A stretch of 43,773 bases of DNA from Nocardioides sp. (GTDB lineage Bacteria > Actinomycetota > Actinomycetes > Propionibacteriales > Nocardioidaceae), in contig NZ_JANINT010000093.1 in NCBI RefSeq assembly GCF_024509035.1, positions 994 through 44,766 on the forward strand, read 5' to 3'. Position 1 is the first letter of the stretch; every line of letters starts with the position of its first letter. A program made the translations under genes and the position numbers. Positions 16,695 to 25,484 of this stretch are shown here, in pieces. The notes under the pieces were generated by a model that saw nothing but the letters and a program-made list of their open reading frames with translations, searched no databases and was not told the origin of the DNA.

Positions 16695-19214
16695 CTACCG
16701 CTGGACGGCCACGCTCTGCTTGACCGTCTTGCCCCGCGTCGGGTCGACGCTGACCGTCACCCGGTCGAGCTTGCGCAGCTGGCGCTTGCCCGCGGGCGTG
16801 AGCTTCAGCTTGGCCGTGACGGCCCCGCCGGGCCGCAGCCCGACCGTCCCTCGCGCCAGCAGCGATCCCTTCGAGCGGACGCTCAGCGCGGCCTTCCCCG
16901 GCATCGAGGACACCACCCGCAGCGACGCCGCGCCCGACACCAACAGCTTGCCGGCCAGACCGGTGGTCGACGAGCCCGGCTGCACGGTGATCGACGCCGA
17001 CGAGCTGTTGTTGTGCGGGTTGGCATCGACCGAGACGGAGGTCACCGTGGCGGTGTTGGTGACGACGACCGGATCGGTCGTGCCCATGCCCTCGATGGAG
17101 GTGCGGTCGCGCATGCAGAGCAGGTCGACCGTGGCCTGCTTGGCGGTTCCCGTGTCGTTGAACAGCCGGAACGCGCGGGTCTTGAGCCGCGGGTCGTTGC
17201 CGAAGTGCCGCACGCCGGGCGGCAGGTCCCACGTCGCGACGATGCCCTTGGCGTCGTCGGGGCAGATCACCTGGAACTCATCCCCCTCCTTCGCAGTGTG
17301 ACCAGTGACGGTCACCGTCTGCACGAGGTGGGTGAAGAGCAGGTCGTGGGTGTGCCCGTAGACCGGCCCGACCGTCGTGCGCAGGCAGCGAGCGCTGAGC
17401 GTCACGGTCGTCGGCGCGGCCGCGTCCAGCGTGAAGGTCCAGTCGCGCGGGTGGGCGGTCTGGTCGTACTCCGACCCCGCCAGCACCACGCCGCCCGCCG
17501 GTGCGTCGAAGCCCGGCGCCACCGGGACGGTCCCGACCGGGCACGTCAGCGTCGCCGTGCTCCGGCCCACGGGGTACGTCGCCGTGCTGGTCACCGCGGT
17601 CGGGTCGACCGACAGCGGGTGCTTGTGGTTGTCGTCGTAACCGGTCTGCCGCGTGGCCGCGTCCGTGTACGCCGGCAGGCAGACGACGAACGCCTTCGCC
17701 TGGGCGCGTCCGGTGGCATCGTTGCGGATGACGCCCTTCCACGACCCGACACCGAGGCCGGTGTACTGCGAGCTGAGCACCTTCACCGAGCCCGCGATCG
17801 TGCCGGTGTCCTGGTCGACGTGGTCGATGCGGAACTGTCCGTCGGCGAGGATGTCGCCGGGGCTGCAGCTGAGCGTGACGCTCTTCTGCTCGCCGGGCTC
17901 GAGGTCCACCTGGACCTCGGAGTGGTACGGCGTCAGCCAGTGATGCGCCTGGGGGTGGGACGACGGGCCGGCGCCCGCGACCGGGTTCGCGACGACGTTG
18001 ATCGTCAGCGTCGTGGAGGCGTGCGCCGTCAGGGTTCCGACAGCACAGGTCACGGTGCCGGACGCGACGGTGCAAGGGCTCGTCGCACTCACGAACGTCA
18101 CGCCGGCCGGCAGGGTGTCGGTCACGGTCACGCCCGTGGCCGGGCTGTCACCGACGTTCTCGACCAGGAGGCTGTAGGCGACCGAGTCACCGCCGTGCGG
18201 GCTGGCGATCGAGGCCGACTTGGTGATCCTCACGTCTGAGTCGCCCGGGGGCGGGGGCGTGCCGGGCACGCAAGCGCCGGTCTTGAACAGCGGCAGGTGG
18301 GTCTCCCGATCGGAGCTGAACCGCTTCGCGATCATCTGGCCGATCGTGTGCGCAGCCGTCACCTTGACGTGCGCGTTCGGCGCGAGCACCGAGGGACCGA
18401 ACGCCCCGCCGCTGTCGAGGTTGACCGTCGTGGCCGTCGGGAAGTTCCAGATCACACCGGTGTACGGACCTACCGTGCCGTCCGAGAGCTGGCTGCCGGC
18501 GCCGACCTGGATCTTCTGGCTGCTCGGTCCGAAGGTGATCGTCGTTCCGGTGACGTTGATGATCGTGGTGGAGTTCGCCGGGACGTCGATACGGATCGCG
18601 CCCTTGCCCGAGTCGATCTCGCTCTGACCGATCGAGAAGACGTTCAGGTCGCTGTTGGTGCCCTTCAGGACGAGCACCGCGTTCGGGCCGGGATCAATCG
18701 TGCTCACCGTCCCTGTCACGGGCGCGGCGCCCCAGGACGTCGAGAGCGCCCTCAACTCAGTGAAGGCAGCACCGAAGTCGATCGGGTTGCTGGCAAGGAA
18801 GTGGCCGCCACCGTTGAAGTTCACCTTGGTCTGTGGGGTGAGGTAGGCGCTGCCGGCCTTGAGGTTGTACCACTCGTCACTGTGCGTGCCCGCGACCACG
18901 AACGTCGGGGTGCTCACGTCCGGGAGGACGAGGTTCTTCGCAACGGTCATCGAGGACGAGACGAGGTTGCCGCCGTACGCCATCGAGCCCTCGGACTCGG
19001 ACATCCGGGACCCATCGGTCTCGACGAACTCGGTCCAGCCGGTGGCTGCGCCCAACGGGTTGGACGTCACCACGCAGGCCGGATTGGTGGTCGCGTCGGC
19101 GCGATCCACGGCGAGCGCCTGCAGGCCCCCCAGGGTCAGCACCCCGGCGGCGAGTGCCGCGACGTACGGCAGATGGACGGCGCGACGGGCGCGCGACAGC
19201 ATGGACGTGCTCAT
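16695..19214 (-). CDS. Secreted choice-of-anchor A / DUF11 domain protein
   Basis: A large exported protein of 839 residues. Residues 10-40 are a signal peptide. Residues 50-310 match the choice-of-anchor A family: a SEGSMAYGGN motif and a closing VLAPNAHVKV...GQMIAKRF. Residues 327-415 are a DUF11 repeat (KSASIASPHGG, VTDTLPAGVTFVSA). The middle part has cysteine-bearing beta-rich segments, and the last ~85 residues are a small basic beta domain (LTPAGKRQLRKL). No LPXTG motif or terminal membrane helix is visible, so anchoring is unclear. The ATG at 19214 has GGGGGG 9 nt upstream. It is probably an adhesin or surface-layer component. Confidence 0.85.
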   Translation of the reverse strand: MSTSMLSRARRAVHLPYVAALAAGVLTLGGLQALAVDRADATTNPACVVTSNPLGAATGWTEFVETDGSRMSESEGSMAYGGNLVSSSMTVAKNLVLPDVSTPTFVVAGTHSDEWYNLKAGSAYLTPQTKVNFNGGGHFLASNPIDFGAAFTELRALSTSWGAAPVTGTVSTIDPGPNAVLVLKGTNSDLNVFSIGQSEIDSGKGAIRIDVPANSTTIINVTGTTITFGPSSQKIQVGAGSQLSDGTVGPYTGVIWNFPTATTVNLDSGGAFGPSVLAPNAHVKVTAAHTIGQMIAKRFSSDRETHLPLFKTGACVPGTPPPPGDSDVRITKSASIASPHGGDSVAYSLLVENVGDSPATGVTVTDTLPAGVTFVSATSPCTVASGTVTCAVGTLTAHASTTLTINVVANPVAGAGPSSHPQAHHWLTPYHSEVQVDLEPGEQKSVTLSCSPGDILADGQFRIDHVDQDTGTIAGSVKVLSSQYTGLGVGSWKGVIRNDATGRAQAKAFVVCLPAYTDAATRQTGYDDNHKHPLSVDPTAVTSTATYPVGRSTATLTCPVGTVPVAPGFDAPAGGVVLAGSEYDQTAHPRDWTFTLDAAAPTTVTLSARCLRTTVGPVYGHTHDLLFTHLVQTVTVTGHTAKEGDEFQVICPDDAKGIVATWDLPPGVRHFGNDPRLKTRAFRLFNDTGTAKQATVDLLCMRDRTSIEGMGTTDPVVVTNTATVTSVSVDANPHNNSSSASITVQPGSSTTGLAGKLLVSGAASLRVVSSMPGKAALSVRSKGSLLARGTVGLRPGGAVTAKLKLTPAGKRQLRKLDRVTVSVDPTRGKTVKQSVAVQR

Positions 19215-19326
19215 GTAAACCAACCCCCCAGTAGGTCCTCAGGCTCGACGGTGCCAGAAGACCGGGGGGGTGCGGGCGGGAATCCGACAGATTGTGTCCT
19301 GGCGGACTGGACCGGCGGCCCGGCGC

Positions 19327-20559
19327 TCAGCTCCGGCGGCGCAGCCGGCGGACGTCCGGGGAGAGCAGGGACAGCAGCGCCGAGCCACCCATCACGCAGC
19401 CGACGACGACCAACCACCGGTCGAACCCGACCGCCTCGGCAACGGGGCCGGTCGCCGCGAGACCGATGGGGCGGGCGATGAACGAGCCGACCAGGTCGAA
19501 GGAGTAGACCCGGGCGAGCTTGTCCTCGGTGATGTTCTCCTGGATCGCCAGCTGCCAGAACACGTCGAAGATCTGCAGGCCGAGGCCATGGAGGAAGGCG
19601 CCGACGAGGATCGGCCAGAGGTGGTCGGAGAGCGCCATCGCCAAGGGGAACGCCGCGGTCAACGAGAGCAGCACGGTGCCGATGGAGAGCATCCGGCTCG
19701 GCCGCCAGCGCAGGCAGACCAGGCCGCCGACGACGAAGCCCGCCATCAGCACGCCGAGGGCGAGGCCCCAGCTGGACCGTCCGAACTCGTCGCCCATCAC
19801 GATCGGGCCCACGACCGCCTGGGCGCCGCCGTAGAACAGGTGGTAGAGCAGCGCCTGCCCGATGAGCAGCCACAGCCACGTGTGCCGCAGGACCTCGCGC
19901 AGCCCCTCGGCCATGTCGCTCGTCAGGGACGGGCGGGTCCCCTCGTGCCGCGTATGCGGGACGTCGAGGCGACCGAAGCAGACGGCCGCCACCGCGAACG
20001 TCAGCGCGTCGACGCCGATCGCCCAGCCCGGGCTCGTGCCGGCGACCAGGACCCCGCCCAGGGCGTACCCCACGACCGCGGCGCTCGTCTGGAGCAGGCC
20101 GCGCAGCGCGACCGCCGAGCCGAGCAGGTCGCTGGGCACGGTCATCCGCGTCATCGCGGAGGACGACGGCCCGCTCAACGCTCCGAGGGCGCCGTTGACC
20201 GCGCCGAGCACCGCGAGGATCGGGACGCTCGCCCACCCGCCGATGACCAGCACCGCCACCGCGGCCTGGCTGACCGCACAGGCGGCGTTGGAACCTTCCA
20301 TCAGCAGCTGGCGTGCGACACGGTCGCCGAGGACGCCGCCGAAGAGCGCGGTGACGACGTCGGCGAGCGCGTACGCCGCCACGACCAGCCCGAGCTCGGA
20401 CGCTGATCCGCCGAGGTCGAGCACGGCGAACGCGAGGGCCACCGGCGCGATCGCGTTGCCGAGCGAGCTCGTCGCGGCCCCCGTGACGAGGAGGCGGAAG
20501 TTGCGGTGCCGCAACGGGCTGCCGCGCTCCGCGCGCGCCGAGTCGTCCCGCATGGTCAC
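19327..20559 (-). CDS. Major facilitator superfamily transporter
   Basis: A protein of 410 residues with about 12 hydrophobic segments and the N-terminal RNFRLLVTGAATSSLGNAI typical of the MFS_3 (enterobactin-exporter-like) group. The loop-2/3 motif appears as GGVLGDRVARQLLM. It is probably a drug or siderophore efflux pump. It is divergent from a MarR regulator across a 58-bp AT-rich gap with a palindrome, the classical layout for MarR-controlled efflux. GTG 20559 is used; ATG 20553 is the alternative. Confidence 0.9.
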   Translation of the reverse strand: MTMRDDSARAERGSPLRHRNFRLLVTGAATSSLGNAIAPVALAFAVLDLGGSASELGLVVAAYALADVVTALFGGVLGDRVARQLLMEGSNAACAVSQAAVAVLVIGGWASVPILAVLGAVNGALGALSGPSSSAMTRMTVPSDLLGSAVALRGLLQTSAAVVGYALGGVLVAGTSPGWAIGVDALTFAVAAVCFGRLDVPHTRHEGTRPSLTSDMAEGLREVLRHTWLWLLIGQALLYHLFYGGAQAVVGPIVMGDEFGRSSWGLALGVLMAGFVVGGLVCLRWRPSRMLSIGTVLLSLTAAFPLAMALSDHLWPILVGAFLHGLGLQIFDVFWQLAIQENITEDKLARVYSFDLVGSFIARPIGLAATGPVAEAVGFDRWLVVVGCVMGGSALLSLLSPDVRRLRRRS

Positions 20560-20585
20560 TCGAGCATTTAATTAGCCAGCGAACT

Positions 20586-20599
20586 ATTCGTCAACGAAT
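20586..20599. promoter_or_regulatory. Putative MarR operator
   Basis: ATTCGTCAACGAAT is an inverted repeat (ATTCGT / ACGAAT, 2-nt centre) in the gap between the MFS and marR genes. It lies just upstream of the marR -10 and within reach of the MFS promoter, so one dimer could repress both. The gap is markedly AT-rich for this genome. Confidence 0.5.
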
Positions 20600-20605
20600 T
20601 ATCTC

Positions 20606-20611
20606 TAGGAT
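20606..20611 (+). promoter_or_regulatory. Putative -10 element of marR (leaderless)
   Basis: TAGGAT is followed by 6 nt and the GTG start of marR. No Shine-Dalgarno sequence fits in this space. Confidence 0.5.
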
Positions 20612-20617
20612 AGATCC

Positions 20618-21145
20618 GTGGATCGAGAGGACTGGGCCGACCGGCACGTCGCCCGGTGGCGCGACCACTGGATCGACGTCGACTTCGAGGACGACGTCGA
20701 GGCGATCGTCGTGCGCATCGGCCGGTTGATGAAGCACTTCCGCACCACGACCCACGAGGCGCTCGAGACCGTGGGCCTGCAGGACTTCGAGTACGAGACG
20801 CTGCACCACCTGATGATCCGTGACACCCCCGGCCACGCCAGCCCCTCGGCGCTCGCCGCCGATCTCGGCATCAGCGGGGCCGGGATGACCGGCCGGCTGG
20901 ACTCGCTGGAGAAGGCAGGGTGGATCCAGCGACGGGCCCACGCCGACGACCGGCGCCGGGTCGAGGTCGAGATCACGCGCAGCGGCGCCCGCGTCTGGCG
21001 CCGGGCGATGGAGCTGCGTGGCCGCGCCGAGGACGACGTCGTGCACGTGCTCTCCCCGACCGAGCGGGCGACGCTGGCCCGGCTGCTGAAGAAGATGACG
21101 CTGGCGGTCGAGGCCGAGGGCGACGGCGAGGCCCCCCGGAGCTGA
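20618..21145 (+). CDS. MarR-family transcriptional regulator
   Basis: A protein of 175 residues. The winged helix-turn-helix spans about 60-125: SPSALAADLGISGAGMTGRL as recognition region, then a wing with ADDRRRVEVEIT, the DDRR motif diagnostic of MarR proteins. Flanking helices would form the dimer interface. It probably represses itself and the divergent MFS gene and is released by a small ligand. The N-terminal ~40 residues, rich in Asp, Trp and Arg, are longer than in many relatives. Confidence 0.92.
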   Translation: MDREDWADRHVARWRDHWIDVDFEDDVEAIVVRIGRLMKHFRTTTHEALETVGLQDFEYETLHHLMIRDTPGHASPSALAADLGISGAGMTGRLDSLEKAGWIQRRAHADDRRRVEVEITRSGARVWRRAMELRGRAEDDVVHVLSPTERATLARLLKKMTLAVEAEGDGEAPRS

Positions 21146-21222
21146 GCCTCGGGCCGCTCATTCTTCGCACGGCCCCAGCGCCGTCTCAGCAACGTCACAG
21201 GCTGCCCTCGCATCGTGGAGGC

Positions 21223-22536
21223 ATGAACGACCAGCCTCCCACTCCTCCTCCGGGACCGCAGAACCCGTACTTCGGCTCCCCCGACCCGCAGGGTCCCTTC
21301 CCCCAGGGCACCGGACCGCTGGGTCCGCCCCCGGAGGGTCCGCCGGCCGCGGCGACGACGCAGATGTTCCCCGAGCCGGCGCCGCAGCCGGGTCAGCGTC
21401 GCCCTCGCCGCGCCGGCCTCGCCGCCGCGGTCGTCGCGACCGCGCTCGTGGTGGGCGGCGCGGCGGGTGTCGGCGGCGCGGCCGCCTGGAGCGCGTTCGA
21501 CGACGAGGGATCCTCGAGCGCGGGCAGCCCCGACACCCGCACGACGTCGCAGGTCGTGGACACCCCCGACACCGAGGCACCGGCCGGCTCGGTCGAGCAG
21601 GTCGCCGCGAAGGTGCTCCCGTCGGTCGTCAAGATCGACGTCTCCGGCGCCCAGGGCGCCGGGTCGGGGTCGGGCATCATCCTCAGCTCCGACGGTGAGA
21701 TCCTCACCAACAACCACGTCGTCGAGCTGGCCGGCGACGGTGGATCCATCAGCGTCTCGTTCAACGACGGGACGACGGCCAAGGCGGAGGTCCTCGGCAC
21801 CGACCCGCTCACCGACACCGCCGTCATCAAGGCCCAGGACGTGTCGGGGCTGACGCCCGCGACGATCGGCAAGTCCGGCGACCTCAAGGTGGGCGAGAGC
21901 GTGGTGGCGATCGGCTCGCCGTTCGGCCTCGACTCGACCGTGACCAGCGGCATCGTGAGCGCCCTGGACCGACCCGTGGACGTCGGCTCCGACGGCCAGG
22001 GCAACAGCACGACGTACCCGGCGATCCAGACCGACGCGGCGATCAACCCCGGCAACAGCGGCGGCGCGCTGGTCGACCTCGACGGCAACGTCGTCGGCAT
22101 CAACTCCTCGATCCGCACCGCGAGCTCCTCCCAGGGCGAGGCCGGATCCATCGGGCTCGGCTTCGCGATCCCGATGGACGAGGTGATGCCGATCGTCGAG
22201 CAGATGCGCAACGGCGAGACCCCGACCCATGCGCGACTGGGCATCTCCGTGGCGCCCGTGGCGAGCCAGCCCGGCGCCCAGGTGACGCCGGACGTCTCGC
22301 AGGGCGCGGAGATCCAGCAGGTCAACACCGGCTCCACCGCCGACAACGCCGGTCTGGCCAAGGGTGACGTGATCACCAAGGTCGACGACCACCTGATCAG
22401 CAGCGCCGACTCGCTCGTGGCCACGATCCGGTCCTACCGGCCCGGCGACCAGGTCACGGTCACCTACGTCCGCGACGGCGACACCAAGACCGTCACCTTG
22501 AAGCTGGACTCGGACGCGCAGACGTCGAACTCCTAG
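21223..22536 (+). CDS. Trypsin-like serine protease with PDZ domain (HtrA/DegP-type, S1C)
   Basis: A protein of 437 residues. A Pro/Gly-rich cytoplasmic tail (1-60) leads to one membrane helix (about 65-90), then an extracytoplasmic protease with His165 (TNNHVVE), Asp198 (TDTAVI) and Ser279 (GNSGGAL), and a C-terminal PDZ domain (about 335-425). It resembles the membrane-tethered PepD/HtrA proteins of mycobacteria, used in envelope protein quality control. ATG has GGAGG 1-2 nt away and the hexamer CATCGT, so initiation mode is unclear. A double hairpin follows the stop. Confidence 0.93.
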   Translation: MNDQPPTPPPGPQNPYFGSPDPQGPFPQGTGPLGPPPEGPPAAATTQMFPEPAPQPGQRRPRRAGLAAAVVATALVVGGAAGVGGAAAWSAFDDEGSSSAGSPDTRTTSQVVDTPDTEAPAGSVEQVAAKVLPSVVKIDVSGAQGAGSGSGIILSSDGEILTNNHVVELAGDGGSISVSFNDGTTAKAEVLGTDPLTDTAVIKAQDVSGLTPATIGKSGDLKVGESVVAIGSPFGLDSTVTSGIVSALDRPVDVGSDGQGNSTTYPAIQTDAAINPGNSGGALVDLDGNVVGINSSIRTASSSQGEAGSIGLGFAIPMDEVMPIVEQMRNGETPTHARLGISVAPVASQPGAQVTPDVSQGAEIQQVNTGSTADNAGLAKGDVITKVDDHLISSADSLVATIRSYRPGDQVTVTYVRDGDTKTVTLKLDSDAQTSNS

Positions 22537-22556
22537 GGCGCTCAGCCCACCCAGGC

Positions 22557-22631
22557 CCCTTCTCCGCCCGAGAAGGGAACAGGGCCCCACCGGCCAGCAG
22601 GTCCGTCTCCCGTCATGCCGGTGGGGCCCTG
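22557..22631. terminator. Double-hairpin bidirectional terminator
   Basis: Hairpin 1: CCCTTCTC (22557-22564) with GAGAAGGG (22570-22577). Hairpin 2: a perfect 15-bp stem, 22580-22594 with 22617-22631, and a 22-nt loop. They lie between the convergent protease and GNAT genes and probably end transcription from both sides. Short pyrimidine stretches but no true T-run follow. Confidence 0.65.
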
Positions 22632-22653
22632 CTTCATGCCCGGGCTGCTGGCG

Positions 22654-23676
22654 TCACAGCCTCTTCTGGAACTCACCGAGGCGGCCGATCGGCGTGAAAC
22701 CGAGCCGATCGTTGACCGCGACCATGTGCGCATTGACCTCGGCGTTGTACGTCGTCAGCAGCTCGATGTCGGGCCGCTCGGCCTGCAGCAGCTGCAGGTT
22801 CGCGACCTTGACCGCCAGCCCGAGCCGGTGCCCCCGGACGTCAGGGCGCACGAGCGTGCCCCACTGGTAGGCCTTGCCGGGCTCGTGGATCGTGGTTGCG
22901 ACGTCGGTGTAGGCGACGACCTCCCCTGCCGCGTCGAGCGCCACGGTGTTGTATTTCGTCCTGCCCTGCTCGGCCTGGTTGGCCTCGGCCTCACGCAGAA
23001 CAGCCACGTCGGCCGCCTCGGCCTCGCGGTGCATCTCCCCCGTCGGCGCCTCGACGCCGAGCGTGGACGTCAGTCGCACCCAGCCCTCGGCCAGCTCGTC
23101 GGGCACCGGGCCCGCCCACGACCGCAGCGTGAAACCCTCGTGCCGCTCGGCTGCCTCGGCCGCCAGGGTGTCGAGGAGCTCGGCACGCACCGGCAGGTGG
23201 AGCACCCGCTTCACGTCGCCGAGCGCCAGGGCGTAGCCCCGAGCGGCCGCGAACGACGGCCCCGGCTCGCCGGCGCCGTCGTGCCCGGCGTCGTACGGCC
23301 ACGACGACTCGGCCTGCAGCACGCTGCGGCCGTGCTCGCTCGCCACCTGCTCGAGGTGGGCCAGCATCGCGGAGCCGTAGCCACGGCGACGGGCGTCGGG
23401 CACCACGTGCACCATGAGCTCGGCGGCGTCGGTGTTGTCGAGCTGCGGCAGACGCAGGAACCCCGACGTCACCACGCGCCCGTCGACCACTCCTGCGTAG
23501 CCGATCAGCCGGTGGCGGGTGCCCTGGTCCTGCATCATCGCCCGCACCTCCTCGAGCTGCCACGGCGACGTCACACCCGGTGGCGCCGCGAGCTCGGCGA
23601 TCAGGTAGGCGTGGTGCCACGGGTCGAACCGGCCGGGGTCGAACGGGTCGACCTCGATGATCTGCTGCTCGCTCAT
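22654..23676 (-). CDS. Tandem-GNAT acetyltransferase
   Basis: A protein of 340 residues made of two GNAT domains. The first (about 5-165) keeps a recognisable acetyl-CoA loop, DARRRGYGSAML. The second (about 175-340) has VRPDVRGHRLGLAVKVANL and ends in a NDRLGFTPIG strand. Two-domain GNATs include mycothiol synthase and Eis-like enzymes, but neither match is clear. The ATG overlaps the stop of the ABC-F gene (ATGA, 23673-23676), so they are co-translated. Confidence 0.88.
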   Translation of the reverse strand: MSEQQIIEVDPFDPGRFDPWHHAYLIAELAAPPGVTSPWQLEEVRAMMQDQGTRHRLIGYAGVVDGRVVTSGFLRLPQLDNTDAAELMVHVVPDARRRGYGSAMLAHLEQVASEHGRSVLQAESSWPYDAGHDGAGEPGPSFAAARGYALALGDVKRVLHLPVRAELLDTLAAEAAERHEGFTLRSWAGPVPDELAEGWVRLTSTLGVEAPTGEMHREAEAADVAVLREAEANQAEQGRTKYNTVALDAAGEVVAYTDVATTIHEPGKAYQWGTLVRPDVRGHRLGLAVKVANLQLLQAERPDIELLTTYNAEVNAHMVAVNDRLGFTPIGRLGEFQKRL

Positions 23677-25358
23677 CGGACGCGCTGCACCCTTCCCTCG
23701 TCCCACACGGGACCGTCGGACTCGTAGACCTCGCCGTCCGCGCCGTAGACGAGGAAGCGGTCGAAGCCCCGGGCGAACCAGCGGTCGTGGGTGACCGCCA
23801 GCACCGTGCCCTCGAACGCCTCGAGCCCCTCCTCCAGCGCCTCCGCGGACTGGACGTCGAGGTTGTCGGTCGGCTCGTCGAGCAGCAGCAGCGACGCGCC
23901 GGAGAGCTCGAGGAGCAGGATCTGGAAGCGCGCCTGCTGCCCGCCGCTCAGCGACTCGAACCGCTGCTCGCCGGCGTGGGCGAGCTCGTAGCGGTCGAGC
24001 ACCCGGCTCGCCTGCTCGCGGCCCATGCCGTCGCGGCGCTCGTCGCCGCGGTGCAGGATCTCCAGCAGCGTGCGGCCGACCAGCTCCGGGTGCTCGTGGG
24101 TCTGCACGAACCACCCGGGGCGCACCCGCGCGCCGAGCTTGGCCAGGCCCCGGTGCGGGACCGGCTTGATCTCCACGTCGCCGACCGGCTCGTGCTCCTT
24201 GTCGGGCCGGGTGCCGCCCGCGGCGAGCAGGCGCAGGAAGTGCGACTTGCCCGACCCGTTGGAGCCGAGCACGGCCACGCGCTCGCCGTACCAGACCTCG
24301 AGGTCGAAGGGCTTCATCAGACCGGTGAGCTCGAGCTGCTCGCAGACCACGGCACGTTTGCCGGTGCGTCCGCCCTTGAGGCGCATCGTGACCTGCTGCT
24401 CGCGGGGCTGCTCGATCGGCGGGCCGGCCTCCTCGAACTTGCGCAGCCGGGTCTGGGCCGCGCGGTACTGCGAGGCCATGCCGTCGTTGTACTCGGACTT
24501 GATCTTGTAGTGCAGCACCAGCTGCTTGAGCTTGGCGTGCTCCTCGTCCCAGCGGCGGCGCAGCTCCTCGAAGCGCGCGAAGCGGTCGGCGCGGGCCTGG
24601 TGGTAGGACGCGAAGCCCCCGGGGTGCGTCCACACGGTGTTGCCGGCCGAGCCGAGCTCGACGGTCACCACACGCGTGGCGGTGTTGTTGAGCAGCTCGC
24701 GGTCGTGGCTGATCATCAGGACGGTCTTGGCCGACTCGCGGATGCGCTCCTCGAGCCAGATCTTGCCGGGCACGTCGAGGAAGTTGTCGGGCTCGTCGAG
24801 CAGCAGCACCTCCTCGGGCCCGCGGAGCAGGTACTCCAGCACCAGCCGCTTCTGCTCGCCGCCCGACAGCGTGCTGAGCTCGCGGTACTTCACCCGGTCG
24901 AAGGACACCCCCAGCGCCGCGGTCGCGCACACGTCCCAGGTGACCTCGAGGTCGTAGCCACCGGCGTCGGCGTACTCCGAGAGCGCGTGCGCGTAGGCCA
25001 TCTGCGACTTCTCGTCGTCGGTGTCCATCAGCGCCCGCTCGCAGGCGTCGACGTCGTACGCCGCCGCGCGGACCCGGGCCGGCGCCACGCTGAGCAGCAG
25101 GTCGGCGACGGTCGGTGCCTCGCCGAGCCCCGCACCCACCATCTGCCGCATCACGCCCAATCCGCCCGAGCGCGTCACGACGCCCGCGTGCGGGGTCAGG
25201 TCGCCGGTGATGATGCGCAGCAGGGTCGTCTTGCCCGCGCCGTTCGCGCCGACCAGCGCGACCTTCGCCCCCTCGCCGACCCGGAACGACACGTCGTCCA
25301 GCAGCACTCGCCCGTCGGGCAGCTCATAGCGCACCCCGGCCACGTCCACGTGTCCCAC
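23673..25358 (-). CDS. ABC-F family ATP-binding protein
   Basis: A protein of 561 residues with two ATPase domains and no membrane segments, the ABC-F plan. Domain 1: Walker A GANGAGKTTLLR, signature LSGGEQKRL, Walker B VLLLDEPDNFLD. Domain 2: GSNGSGKSHFLRLL, LSGGQQARFQ, LLLLDEPTDNLD. A charged linker of ~80 residues lies between them. ABC-F proteins act on the ribosome as translation factors or give resistance to ribosome-targeting antibiotics; which applies here cannot be told. It is the first gene of a two-gene operon with the GNAT protein. GTG 25358 is used; GTG 25349 is possible. Confidence 0.92.
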   Translation of the reverse strand: MGHVDVAGVRYELPDGRVLLDDVSFRVGEGAKVALVGANGAGKTTLLRIITGDLTPHAGVVTRSGGLGVMRQMVGAGLGEAPTVADLLLSVAPARVRAAAYDVDACERALMDTDDEKSQMAYAHALSEYADAGGYDLEVTWDVCATAALGVSFDRVKYRELSTLSGGEQKRLVLEYLLRGPEEVLLLDEPDNFLDVPGKIWLEERIRESAKTVLMISHDRELLNNTATRVVTVELGSAGNTVWTHPGGFASYHQARADRFARFEELRRRWDEEHAKLKQLVLHYKIKSEYNDGMASQYRAAQTRLRKFEEAGPPIEQPREQQVTMRLKGGRTGKRAVVCEQLELTGLMKPFDLEVWYGERVAVLGSNGSGKSHFLRLLAAGGTRPDKEHEPVGDVEIKPVPHRGLAKLGARVRPGWFVQTHEHPELVGRTLLEILHRGDERRDGMGREQASRVLDRYELAHAGEQRFESLSGGQQARFQILLLELSGASLLLLDEPTDNLDVQSAEALEEGLEAFEGTVLAVTHDRWFARGFDRFLVYGADGEVYESDGPVWDEGRVQRVR

Positions 25359-25471
25359 AGGGGACGATTCTCCGCCATCGCGATGCGCGGGGCATCCGGT
25401 TTAGCGCGCCGGCGGCGTGGACCACCGGCGCGACCTGACCGGTTTCGCCAGCGCGCACCACACCGGACGTC

Positions 25472-25477
25472 TAGCGT
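25472..25477 (+). promoter_or_regulatory. Putative -10 element of the secreted hydrolase gene
   Basis: TAGCGT is followed by 7 nt and the GTG start at 25485. The same hexamer and spacing precede the zinc-ribbon gene at 29168. Confidence 0.5.
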
Positions 25478-25484
25478 CGCCTTC

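Noticed and set aside
20920-21222. Extension of the protease gene upstream to 20920
   Set aside because: That frame overlaps marR and is Arg/Pro-rich; the ATG at 21223 starts the typical Pro/Gly-rich tail and membrane helix.
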